Shown here in pieces: positions 12,301 through 21,271 of a stretch of 64,000 nt of DNA. Position 1 is the stretch's first letter, and each line of letters opens with the position of its first letter. Origin of the DNA: Harmothoe impar (lineage: Eukaryota > Annelida > Polychaeta > Phyllodocida > Polynoidae); NCBI GenBank assembly GCA_947462335.1, contig OX381704.1:29721955-29785954 (forward strand), in the 5' to 3' direction. Made by a program: the position numbers and the translations under genes. A model generated the notes under the pieces. That model was not told the DNA's origin, searched no databases, and saw nothing but the letters and a program-made list of their open reading frames with translations.

Positions 12301-14525
12301 TGAGAAACAGCCCGGTGTTATATTAAGCGACATGGATCTACATGATGTAATCGTATATTCGTCAATTGAATTATTCAAGTATTAACATGTGATCATGCAT
12401 GACGCCAGAAAGCACATTATTTATTTATGTATATACATGTATCGATATTTATACTGGCGTCATGAAGAGTGCGTAATGCTAGACCTCCCCCATTGTAGTA
12501 TCGTCCCTATTCTGTCGTTGTTAATTTGCCCATTTGCATGGTTAATCTTTCCCTCAATATCAATATGGGGGAGAAAATGGAAAATACCATTTCGTCTCAA
12601 TTCAGCAATGTCAACAGAGAAGAAACACACTTCCAATATCTTTACAGCCATATCAGAACATTCAGTTCAATACACAAGTAGAGAGGTCTTCTAGTCCTGT
12701 CAAGTGGAAACGCTTACCACAGCCCCTCGTGAAAAACACCACACTATTGATTTTCAAGACGACGGTCTAAACCAAAGAATCCCTTCCTCTACCCTAATCC
12801 TTACAGATTCACCATGGGTGCTTAACATCAAGTTAGATGATATCCCCTGGTAATTCAAGATTATTGATGACACTCTAAAAAGGCATTTTCTGCTGGAGTA
12901 TTGTGTAACAGGCGCCTCCTGAAATGCCTTTTCCTCAATATATTGACAATGTTTTCGGTCTCAAAATCAATCTTAGTGGTATAGACCAAACACATATACT
13001 ATAAATCAGTGCAAAGAATTCAGAAAGCTATTTTCTCAGAAAGCTATTTTCTCAGAAAGCTATTTTCTATTGTCTCCTCATATCCTCATTCTCTGGGCAT
13101 AGTAAGGTGGAATTCTAGAAATCACCGAGGATGACATCAGCAGGGCTATGCTGAAACACAAAGCTGTCTGGACCCCCTTCCTCCTTCCCTCCCTGTGAGT
13201 GGGTGTGGAGTTGGGTGAGCAGCTCCGAGCAGAAGGAGGGAGCTAATCAATAGCTGTCAGTAGGAAACAATCACACCCCAGAGTGTGACAGAGCCTGTCT
13301 GTTCCCACAAACCCCCCACATAACCACACTAATCAGTCTGCAGGCTTAGCAGCAGCTCAGTAGACCCGCTGATAAGTATATATATAGACCTATACCTTCA
13401 GTATGGACAAATGTACGTCCAGTATAGGGGCCAAGCTGGTCATCCTGTGGGCGCGTCCATTACTTTAGCTGATATGCGCGAGATACACACTGATAACAGC
13501 GGCAAGCTCTTACGTAATATACTCTAAGAATTCTGCAGTGAAGGCCAGGGAATTATTTCATTGGTCTAAAATGTATTGCACTAAAGTGGTCTATACAATG
13601 CGCATGTATCCACATCCCTCCTGGCCGAGACCAGAAAGCTGTCATGTAGAAGGCTGCCACCCTTCACACCTATATAGGTAACATTTAAAACCTAAATGTA
13701 GGTAGAAATACACCTACCCATTGAGAGACCTGCATTGATAGCTTGGAGCTACTGGATTAAGTTAAATGCATTTTTGTACTGGACTTGGCCACCCATCTTG
13801 CTAAGAAGTCCACTTTCCTAATCCCTATGTCGGAGAAGGTGATCCCTTCCATACACAATTACACTATTACCAGCAAAAGCGTTTCAAAGCCCAACACGAG
13901 TACTACAAAGCTAGCCTAGTCTTCATCAAAAAGTAGGAAATCCTACAATTTTGGTATATTTGTATATTTTGTAGGAAATCAACATTATTCAATGCAGAAA
14001 TTCCAGCCAGAAATTAGGAATTCCTACAAAAGTAGGAAAAGTGGCATCTCTGCTAGCCTAATTAAGGGACTCAATTTGACCACCATGAGGACCTTACTCA
14101 AAAGGTTATAAATATAAAAGATATTTAGAGTATACTACATTACGATTGTATATCATTTATCCCGTGGCAGTGTCTAGCCAGCTACTGTACCAGCATCCAG
14201 AGTGGACATACATATGGCCTTAAGCCTAGAACGGTCTGGACGTGAACATTGGCAGAAAGGTGGTTGAGGACGACAGGAAATCGGGTGTGGCGGTGAGACA
14301 GTGTTGTCAGCAGCTCGGAGGGTGCTGCTTGGATCCAGCAGCATTGATGACAGTGGTCCGCCTACCTCTGGGAAATCAGCCAGTCTGTTAGCTGCATGTG
14401 AGATGTCCACCCCACTGTGACTGGTGGTGTGCCTGAGTGCTAGCAGTGGTAATTGTCCTCATCTGTCCCTACCAATATGGCACCACACCCCTAGGGTGGT
14501 GCGTGCTGGTCATAGAGCTACATGT
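6329..14525. other. Long gene-free stretch (presumed SRGAP intron)
   Basis: About 8 kb in which I see no host exon. It holds homopolymer runs (poly-C near 7,253, poly-T near 7,309, poly-C near 11,255), a 16-bp triplicate at 13,021, and two related fragments of a dispersed repeat with the words AAAAGTAGGAA and CCTACTTTTGTAGGAA (about 8,641-8,700 and 13,930-14,060; a third lies near 30,390-30,450). The small open frames here have no domain signature. Confidence 0.45.
13021..13068. repeat. 16-bp tandem triplicate
   Basis: Three exact consecutive copies of CAGAAAGCTATTTTCT. Confidence 0.9.
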
Positions 14526-14682
14526 AATTGGGCGGTAATTGGAAATTGCCCTTAATCCAAAGCGAGGCTCACCTCATTAATATGCAGCGGCGAGTGACGT
14601 CACCCTCCCGCCAACCTTCAATCAGTCGCAGTAAAAAACTCACCGGGACAACACGTCTCTCTGCGACTACTATTCTTTTTTC
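14526..14682 (+). repeat. Ngaro A1 repeat (left terminus)
   Basis: 157 bp identical to A2 (20,055-20,211). It begins aattGGGCGG and ends in a C-T6-C tract. It would contain the 5' promoter region of the element; a consensus CRE lies at 14,595-14,602. Confidence 0.92.
14595..14602. promoter_or_regulatory. CRE (TGACGTCA) in the A repeat
   Basis: A perfect TGACGTCA palindrome in A1, duplicated in A2 at 20,124-20,131. CREB/ATF binding is established for this word; a role in driving the retrotransposon is inferred. Confidence 0.45.
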
Positions 14683-14837
14683 ATAAATTACATGACAAAA
14701 GGATTAAAACCGGCCCAAGTACACACACAGCACACTACAGGAGCAAAGGAGGACACACAGTGTTTTTACGGTGAAATTTTACGTCCTTTGACTGTTAGTA
14801 TTACTGTGCCTACCACGCCGGTGCATACACCCCCACC

Positions 14838-16031
14838 ATGAGTGACCAGGACACCATCGACCCCGCCACCGGCCTGCCTGTAGTGGTGGACCCAAAGCTG
14901 CCCCGTCTCACCATGAAAGTCAATGCCGACGCCATAGCCGCGCTCGCAGTGACAGTGGACCAGAGAACAGGAGCACTAAACACAAAGGTCGATAGCGTCA
15001 TCGGGGCACTCACAGGAATTCAGCGCGCACTTGGCATTAACCCAGCCGACCCCGCGCAACCGCCGGTGAACCCCATGGACGCCCTCAACAAGACAGCACA
15101 GCAGGCGGCCGAGAAGGCCGCCGCAGCCCAGGCCGCAGCGGACCGTGCCCTCGCTGCCGTGACCGCCTCTGCCGCCGCGGACACCGCCAACAGAGCGGCC
15201 GCCGCCGCTGCCGCCGCCGCCGCCGCGACGCCTCCAGCGCCCCAAGTGCCAACACAGCCACACGACACACCGAGGTATCAGCACCCCAACCACAGGGACA
15301 GGTCGACACCAGCCCCAACCCAGGAGGAGGATCTAGCCATCAGACTCGCCAAAGCACTGCAGTTTGCACTCGTCCCTGAGCGCCAAGGTATGTCACACCC
15401 ACACCAGTTTGTAACAAGGGGCGCGCAGGCCACTAAGGTCGGTCTGTCTGAGTGTACATGGCCCGAGTTCTTATATGGTTTTAGAAAGCTGGTCGCCCAG
15501 GAGGAGGATGCCGCAGTGGCTGACCGCATGCAGGCGCATATAGACAGATTTGTTGATGACTGCCGCCAGTATGAGTACGAGGCGGTGCGGGACTACACAG
15601 AGCGCGTATGCACCCTGATAGAGGATCCCACTGAAAAGCAGTGGACATGGTTTAATACATATGCCATTGACGACCTCCGTCAGCAGATGGTGTATAAGCA
15701 AAGCGCATGTCTAAAACCGCCCTCTACCGCCCCGACTAATGCCCAGCGCGGCTCAGGCAAAAACAAAAACAATAAGCGCAAAGACCAGCAGTCTACTACC
15801 GCCCACCACTCCGGCCCCCCATGCCCCGCATACCAGCGCGAGGCATGCCCCGAGCCGACCCACCACAGCCAGGGTACACACATGGCTATGCATATATGTG
15901 CAGACTGTATAACCTACACACAACAGGTCAAATATCACCCCGCAGCAAAGTGCACTACACGGGGCCGCTACTCGACCCCACCAGCGGGGTTTGGAGCCCC
16001 ACCCCCTGGGTACAACCAGAACCGCAACTAG
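14838..16031 (+). CDS. Ngaro ORF1, Gag-like protein (397 aa)
   Basis: First reading frame of the retrotransposon, starting about 155 bp after A1 at an ATG in good context (CACCATGA). By analogy with Ngaro/DIRS Gag-like proteins it would bind element RNA and form particles. An alanine-rich low-complexity stretch runs over roughly residues 90-135. A central globular-looking segment (about 165-290) follows, then a basic Lys/Asn-rich patch. A Cys/His cluster sits near the C-terminus (about 329-372) with CPAYQREAC, an ICADC pair and HPAAKC, the unusual zinc-finger-like signature seen in Gag proteins of this order instead of a retroviral CCHC knuckle. It overlaps ORF2 by 211 bp in another frame. 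No frameshift or stop is seen. Confidence 0.85.
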   Translation: MSDQDTIDPATGLPVVVDPKLPRLTMKVNADAIAALAVTVDQRTGALNTKVDSVIGALTGIQRALGINPADPAQPPVNPMDALNKTAQQAAEKAAAAQAAADRALAAVTASAAADTANRAAAAAAAAAAATPPAPQVPTQPHDTPRYQHPNHRDRSTPAPTQEEDLAIRLAKALQFALVPERQGMSHPHQFVTRGAQATKVGLSECTWPEFLYGFRKLVAQEEDAAVADRMQAHIDRFVDDCRQYEYEAVRDYTERVCTLIEDPTEKQWTWFNTYAIDDLRQQMVYKQSACLKPPSTAPTNAQRGSGKNKNNKRKDQQSTTAHHSGPPCPAYQREACPEPTHHSQGTHMAMHICADCITYTQQVKYHPAAKCTTRGRYSTPPAGFGAPPPGYNQNRN

Positions 16032-18811
16032 ACAGGGCTCAATGGAGGGCCGGCCACCAACTGCATGCACACCGCATGCCCCCGCCTGCCCCCGCTCCTC
16101 TAGTTAGACCCCCTTTGTGTATCAGAAGTCGCACCCGGCTGAGCAATCAACCTCACACCCGGCTCACGCCACCCACACATAATAACACTCTCGTGTTTGT
16201 GGACGTATTACATAAACCCACAACACACCCGCCTGGTGTACACACAACGGGCCCCCCTATAGGCCCACCTCTATATACGAGTTCCCCAATTAAAACTGTG
16301 CTCTACACAAGAGGCCATATAGTCCCGGCTGTGCCGGCCAGCAATAGTATGAACTGTATATCTGTGATACAACCTGTGGGTCCTGACCCCATGACCTCAC
16401 ATGACCTCGCACTGCCCACTATCTCGGCGGTGCGGGATCGCCTCTACAACCCTTGCCGCCCACCGCGCGGGGCCGCGCGTCTCCTGCAGCAGCAGCGCGA
16501 CGCCGCCCCCCCGCCACAAGTGGACACGCCCCCGCCACCACAGGCTGACACCACACAACAACAGGGCGGCGCGCCCGCGCCCGCTCATCATCAACGCCTT
16601 AACCCACGCGCGGCATCATTCATCCCGCGCGCCAAACAATTGGCGGCGCGGCACCACGATGACACATGCCGCGCGGCAACCAGCCCCAGACAACTGCAGC
16701 ACAGCGGGCAACACAACACGCGCCCTCCGCGGCACGCGCGCGATGCCGCCCCACCGCGCAGCCACGCGTCGCTAGCCGCAAGACAGCATGGTGCCGCGCT
16801 ACGCGAGCTAAGCCGCGCGGCAGAACGCTCCGCGGCACGACGCGCTCCCATGCAGGACGTTACACAAGGCCGCGCTGACACACCATCACCGCGCCCGCCC
16901 CACACACAAACTATAGTGTTTGGCACAACCGACATCAATCTACATCAGCACATAGACCCGGAAGATGTCCGACTACTACGCGACATAACATTCCAGGTCA
17001 AACAGTGCGCCCCCCTGGACCCGTCAGCGCCAAATGCGCGCCCGATAGGCCCTATGGAGTACCGCGCAGAACTACAAGCTATGTGGCCCCAACCTACGCC
17101 CGCCGCCGTGGAGGAGGCGCGCGAGCTGATGCAACGTTACAGCACAGTCCGCGCCACAGGCCTCCCCAACTATATGAAGGCGCGCGTCATCATTCCATCC
17201 CAACTTAACCACCCCGCGTGGTCGGCCGCCCTGGAGGGCTACCATGACGCCGAGGTGGCCGAGTTCCTGAAGTTCGGGTGGCCGGCATCATACACTGCAG
17301 CTGCCCCGCCCACGCCCACACTCAAGAACCATACATCCGCTCTTAAGCACCTCGCCCAAGTTGATGACTTCTTGAAAGAGGAGATCCGGCTGAAAGCAAT
17401 GGCGGGCCCATTTAAGGCCCCGCCCTTCTCCCCCTGGACCCAGACGTCACCGCTGATGACGCGGGACAAGAAAGACATTATCAGCAAACCGGGAGAGCCT
17501 ATCAGACACGCACAACGGGTCATCATAGACCTCTCGTTTCCGGCGGGCGCCAGCGTTAACGACGGGATCGCGAAAAACTACTTCCAGGGCGCGCACTTTA
17601 GGTATTCGCTCCCGACCGTGGAGGATGTCGCCCGGGAGGTCACCGCGCGCACCGGAAGCTGCTGGCTCTGGAAGGCGGATTTGTCCAGAGCCTACCGCCA
17701 GATGCGCGTGGACCCTATAGACTACCCCCTCCTGGGCGTCCAGCACCGGGGTCAATATTACCTCGAAATTTGCCCGTCGTTCGGGTGCCGACTCTCAGGC
17801 GCCGCGCAGCAGCGCGTCTCCTCGGCACTCTGCCACGTAATGAAGACCCGCCATCAAGCGCTAGTAATAGCATACGTCGACGACTTCATCGGGATATGTG
17901 ATACCAAACCGGAAGCGGAAGCATCATACGCCCAATTCAATGCTCTGTGCAAAGAACTCGGCGTAGTCACCGCCCCCGAAAAGGCCGTCCCCCCGACCCG
18001 CGCCCTTGAATGGCTCGGGATACATGTCGACGCACAGCAGATGATACTGACCATACCGGAAGTGAAGATGACGCAGGTCCGCCAAGAGTGCGCGGACTGG
18101 ATGGGCCGCGACGCGGCCACCAGAAAGCAACTTCAACAGCTGACAGGACGCCTGGCCTTCATAAGCCAATGCATACCCCCTTCGCGCAGGTACATGTCTC
18201 GTATACTGGACACCCTGCGTGGCAGCAGGAATGACGTCATGACCCCCCTCACACAGGAGTTCAAAAAAGACGTCATCTGGTTCAAAGACTATAGTGCCCT
18301 CTCAAATGGCCGCCGCCTCATAATCGCCCGCAGGGAGCAATACATGATAGAGTGCGACGCGTGCCTGAAGGCAGGAGGCGGTTTCTCGTCGACCGGACGT
18401 GTCTATTACAACATCCGGTTCCCCCTCGCCTTCCAGAAAGCGCACCACATATCTCAAACGGAAGCCATCAACGCGCTCCTAGCAATAAAAACTCTCATTC
18501 CCAAAGACTCGGCCGGCCTGGAGATACATGTCACCACGGATAACATGGCTGCCAGAGATGTGCTGACCACCGGCAAGACACACGACATGGAAATGGCGGC
18601 GGCGGCGCGTGAAATACACCTCCTCCAGGCGACCCGCGACATTACCATACGTGTTGTACACAAGCCGGGCAAGACACTCATTCTGGCCGACGCCCTATCG
18701 CGCGCCCCCATAGACCCAGCCATGCATCAACTAGCCATGTACTTAGTCAAATGCGCCAACTTAAAATTTATTATTCCACATGAGCTTAAATATGTCTTAT
18801 CCCCCACGTGA
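15821..18811 (+). CDS. Ngaro ORF2, reverse transcriptase / RNase H (up to 996 aa)
   Basis: Copies element RNA to DNA and degrades the RNA strand. Reverse transcriptase motifs are in order from about residue 565: VIIDLSFPAGASVNDGI, then KADLSRAYRQMRVDP with the first catalytic Asp, FGCRLSGAAQQ, and the catalytic YVDD near 685. RNase H follows with Asp in IECDACLKAGG (about 846), Glu in QTEAINALLA, Asp in TTDNMAARD (about 907) and the terminal ADALSRAP. The N-terminal 350 residues are proline/arginine rich. The listed start is the first ATG in the open frame and lies inside ORF1, so the real entry may be a later ATG or a -1 frameshift from ORF1. No aspartic protease or integrase is seen. The TGA stop overlaps the first base triplets of the recombinase frame. 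Confidence 0.9.
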   Translation: MPRIPARGMPRADPPQPGYTHGYAYMCRLYNLHTTGQISPRSKVHYTGPLLDPTSGVWSPTPWVQPEPQLDRAQWRAGHQLHAHRMPPPAPAPLVRPPLCIRSRTRLSNQPHTRLTPPTHNNTLVFVDVLHKPTTHPPGVHTTGPPIGPPLYTSSPIKTVLYTRGHIVPAVPASNSMNCISVIQPVGPDPMTSHDLALPTISAVRDRLYNPCRPPRGAARLLQQQRDAAPPPQVDTPPPPQADTTQQQGGAPAPAHHQRLNPRAASFIPRAKQLAARHHDDTCRAATSPRQLQHSGQHNTRPPRHARDAAPPRSHASLAARQHGAALRELSRAAERSAARRAPMQDVTQGRADTPSPRPPHTQTIVFGTTDINLHQHIDPEDVRLLRDITFQVKQCAPLDPSAPNARPIGPMEYRAELQAMWPQPTPAAVEEARELMQRYSTVRATGLPNYMKARVIIPSQLNHPAWSAALEGYHDAEVAEFLKFGWPASYTAAAPPTPTLKNHTSALKHLAQVDDFLKEEIRLKAMAGPFKAPPFSPWTQTSPLMTRDKKDIISKPGEPIRHAQRVIIDLSFPAGASVNDGIAKNYFQGAHFRYSLPTVEDVAREVTARTGSCWLWKADLSRAYRQMRVDPIDYPLLGVQHRGQYYLEICPSFGCRLSGAAQQRVSSALCHVMKTRHQALVIAYVDDFIGICDTKPEAEASYAQFNALCKELGVVTAPEKAVPPTRALEWLGIHVDAQQMILTIPEVKMTQVRQECADWMGRDAATRKQLQQLTGRLAFISQCIPPSRRYMSRILDTLRGSRNDVMTPLTQEFKKDVIWFKDYSALSNGRRLIIARREQYMIECDACLKAGGGFSSTGRVYYNIRFPLAFQKAHHISQTEAINALLAIKTLIPKDSAGLEIHVTTDNMAARDVLTTGKTHDMEMAAAAREIHLLQATRDITIRVVHKPGKTLILADALSRAPIDPAMHQLAMYLVKCANLKFIIPHELKYVLSPT

Positions 18812-19767
18812 TCTTTCCAGGTGTGAACAACCAACTGCAGCGCCAACTGGCACACACTTGTGCCAATGCCGTCACACCTCAGACGGCACATAATCAACGC
18901 CGCCAAGCGACGGATTACGTAACCTTCATGCTCATAAACGGCTATGATGATCAGCTAATAGCCCCAGCCCCTCTAACCCTGGGATTATATGTACAATCTT
19001 TGGCCAACAAATACAAAAGTCCGGCCTCGGCCGAAAATACCATCTCAGGAGCTAAAACTTACATCCTCTCCAGAAATGGCGACGTCACTGCCTTCTCGTC
19101 ATACCTGGTACAGATGGCGATTAAAGGCAACCGCCGCCTTTCTACCCATGTGCCCAAGCAAGCACCCCCCGTAGATGCCCCAACAGTTGTAAGGGCAGCT
19201 ATTGTCCTCCAGGGCATGGGCCCCCGGGCTCTCCCGGCCAGGGCGGCCCTCCTCCTGGGTTTTTCAACATTTCTGAGGCCCTCCAACTTAGTAACAACCA
19301 CAGACATCTCGGACCCGTGGGCCCACACCCTACTCCGCCGGGATGTCGTAGTAACCGACGCCGGTCTGAAGGTCACCATAAACTCCAGTAAGACTACTAC
19401 TAAGAAACAGCCATTCACGCTTCCCGTGTACCCCGCAGCAGGGGCAGCCTGCCCTGTCGCCACATGGCGAGAGTACACTACCCACTACCCGGCCCCGCCC
19501 ACGGCCCGGGCCCTAGTGGGCTACAACGCTGTGCCGATTACACCGGAAGACATACTTCCTGACATCCGGGCCGCCCTCCTGGCGGTCGGCTTCCAACAGG
19601 CGGAGGACTTCACGCTCCACAGCCTGCGCCGCTCCGGGGCCAGGACAGCAGCCACTTCCGGCGCCACCATTGCCCAAGTTAAGAGGCATGGCGCGTGGCG
19701 CTCCAGGGCGGTGCATAAGTATGTTCCCCCTCATATGTTCAAGCTACACAGACCACGCAATAAGTAA
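18808..19767 (+). CDS. Ngaro ORF3, tyrosine recombinase (about 319 aa)
   Basis: Phage-integrase-fold recombinase expected to insert the circular DNA intermediate. Counting from 18,808 the catalytic set is complete: Arg157 in FLRPSN, His271 and Arg274 in HSLRRSGAR, His294 and Trp297 in RHGAWRSR, and the nucleophile Tyr305 in VHKYV; Lys199/200 may supply the beta-hairpin lysine. The N-terminal 110 residues look like a SAM-like core-binding domain. The frame opens only after a stop at 18,787 and has no ATG before about residue 41. Position 18,808 is GTG, overlapping the ORF2 TGA as GTGA. Expression by reinitiation, -1 frameshift or splicing is therefore more likely than a normal start. Confidence 0.9.
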   Translation: MIFPGVNNQLQRQLAHTCANAVTPQTAHNQRRQATDYVTFMLINGYDDQLIAPAPLTLGLYVQSLANKYKSPASAENTISGAKTYILSRNGDVTAFSSYLVQMAIKGNRRLSTHVPKQAPPVDAPTVVRAAIVLQGMGPRALPARAALLLGFSTFLRPSNLVTTTDISDPWAHTLLRRDVVVTDAGLKVTINSSKTTTKKQPFTLPVYPAAGAACPVATWREYTTHYPAPPTARALVGYNAVPITPEDILPDIRAALLAVGFQQAEDFTLHSLRRSGARTAATSGATIAQVKRHGAWRSRAVHKYVPPHMFKLHRPRNK

Positions 19768-19772
19768 CTCTG

Positions 19773-20058
19773 GCCAACAGACTAAAATAGAATGGAGGTG
19801 ATCTAATAACACTTAAAGGGTGCTATCTAATTATCCTCATATCTACAAATCAATAGTTATAAAAACGCAGGAATCAATCAATGTATACCTTGTATGTAAT
19901 CTACTATTACCACTGTATACCATGTTCTTAATAATTCTCTTAATCATTGTCTTACACTCATGTCATTTTATACATGTTTACATACTACATTTTACATACC
20001 GTATATAACTTGTAAATAAAATCTCATCCAAACCAGGTTTGCCTCGCTCTCGTGAATT
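19773..20058 (+). repeat. Ngaro B1 repeat
   Basis: 286 bp beginning GCCAACAGACTAAAATAG immediately downstream of the recombinase stop; it matches B2 (20,267-20,552) at 285 of 286 positions (A at about 19,973 against G). It contains AATAAA near its 3' end (about 20,016), so it likely carries the element's 3' end-processing signal. It overlaps the start of A2 by the shared aatt. Confidence 0.9.
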
Positions 20059-20097
20059 GGGCGGTAATTGGAAATTGCCCTTAATCCAAAGCGAGGC
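20041..20097. other. B1/A2 junction, candidate recombinase core site
   Basis: GCCTCGCT (20,041-20,048) and its complement AGCGAGGC (20,090-20,097) flank a second imperfect palindrome, GGGCGGTAATT against AAATTGCCC. The aatt at 20,055-20,058 is the same tetranucleotide found at the outer left (14,526) and outer right (20,552) ends. The nested inverted arms around a short core resemble tyrosine-recombinase crossover sites; this is inferred from structure. Confidence 0.5.
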
Positions 20098-20211
20098 TCA
20101 CCTCATTAATATGCAGCGGCGAGTGACGTCACCCTCCCGCCAACCTTCAATCAGTCGCAGTAAAAAACTCACCGGGACAACACGTCTCTCTGCGACTACT
20201 ATTCTTTTTTC
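20055..20211 (+). repeat. Ngaro A2 repeat
   Basis: 157 bp identical to A1. It is followed by 55 bp of unique sequence (20,212-20,266, beginning CCACCCACCCACACC) before B2. In the Ngaro model A2/B1 serve as template to complete the ends during circle formation. Confidence 0.92.
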
Positions 20212-20266
20212 CCACCCACCCACACCTCAGACTAAGAGACTACCACAAACCAGTCTCACAACTACT

Positions 20267-20552
20267 GCCAACAGACTAAAATAGAATGGAGGTGATCTAA
20301 TAACACTTAAAGGGTGCTATCTAATTATCCTCATATCTACAAATCAATAGTTATAAAAACGCAGGAATCAATCAATGTATACCTTGTATGTAATCTACTA
20401 TTACCACTGTATACCATGTTCTTAATAATTCTCTTAATCATTGTCTTACACTCATGTCATTTTGTACATGTTTACATACTACATTTTACATACCGTATAT
20501 AACTTGTAAATAAAATCTCATCCAAACCAGGTTTGCCTCGCTCTCGTGAATT
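20267..20552 (+). repeat. Ngaro B2 repeat (right terminus)
   Basis: Second copy of B, ending in GTGAATT. The flank continues ATACCCATATAG without a copy of the left flank, so no target-site duplication beyond the shared aatt core. Confidence 0.9.
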
Positions 20553-21076
20553 ATACCCATATAGTGTATCTAGATGCCATTGTGGATACACTGTATGATA
20601 GAAAACATACAAAATGTGCCAACTATTTCTCTCACATATTGCCACTGTCACTATCTATTTCACATATATTCTGTATATTCGTGTCAGAAACTTGAATTCT
20701 TTCAGTTAGTAAATGTTAAGAAATGGCTATTTTCAATTTCATTTAAATCAAAGGAACATATTACTTTGGATCATTGGGCATATCCGATGGTCTGTACATG
20801 ACACAGGTATAAACATCCCCTTACCCCCCCCCCCAACACACACACACACACGCGCGCAATCTACAGACAGCCCATATCCATAGTTATCTCCTGTTATGTA
20901 ATACCATGGTGAATAATTCATAGCATTGTAATGGTTGTAGAAGCACGTGACCCCTGCCCCTGCTGCACCTACACATCATGAGGTAGCCGCCAGGTAATTA
21001 ACTCAGTCCACTCTCAATGACCAGGGGTCAAGGCATCACGCTGACCGCACAATGACCCCCCCCCCCCCCCCATGGA
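20553..21076. other. Gene-free stretch with simple repeats
   Basis: Contains a poly-C/(CA)n/(CG)n mixed microsatellite near 20,825-20,857 and a poly-C run near 21,056. No exon supported. Confidence 0.5.
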
Positions 21077-21271
21077 TACCGTATCCGCCCGTTTTAGCGC
21101 ACCTGCGCTTAAATATTTCATCCTCCACTTTGCCCTGCGCTTATACAGGACATGCGCTTATTTGAGATCCAATTTTAGTGCTTAATATCATTTTGGTACA
21201 CTCTTCCACCCTGCGCTAAAACGGGACATGCGCTAATTTGAGTACCTGCGCTAAAACGGGCGGATACGGTA
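21077..21271. mobile_element. TACCGTA-family miniature inverted-repeat element, member 1
   Basis: 24-bp perfect terminal inverted repeats starting TACCGTATCCGCCCG (21,077-21,100 and 21,248-21,271). The interior repeats CTGCGCT and TGCGCTTAT in both orientations. It belongs with the elements at 51,125, 51,691, 52,948 and 58,523, which share the TACCGTA tips but differ inside. No coding capacity. Confidence 0.75.

Larger units (their letters stand above)
14526..20552 (+). mobile_element. Ngaro-type tyrosine-recombinase (DIRS-order) retrotransposon, near intact
   Basis: A 6,027-bp unit with split direct repeats in the order A1 (14,526-14,682), coding region, B1 (19,773-20,058), A2 (20,055-20,211), short unique spacer, B2 (20,267-20,552). 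This A1-ORFs-B1-A2-B2 layout, a Gag-like ORF, an RT/RNase H ORF and a tyrosine recombinase, with no integrase, protease or methyltransferase seen, is that of Ngaro/PAT-like elements rather than classic DIRS (inverted repeats) or LTR elements. A1 and A2 are identical, B1 and B2 differ at one position, and all three ORFs are open, so the insertion looks recent. No flanking target duplication is seen, as expected for recombinase-mediated integration. It is oriented opposite to the surrounding SRGAP gene. Confidence 0.9.

Noticed and set aside
15020..15268. Alanine-rich minus-strand frames opposite Ngaro ORF1
   Set aside because: Shadows of the GCC/GCG-rich segment of the Gag-like gene.
19820..20502. 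Two 62-codon frames in the B1 and B2 repeats
   Set aside because: Identical because B is duplicated; AT-rich non-coding termini of the retrotransposon.
14526..20552. Classification as LTR retrovirus-like element
   Set aside because: No integrase, protease or terminal LTR pair; tyrosine recombinase and split direct repeats instead.
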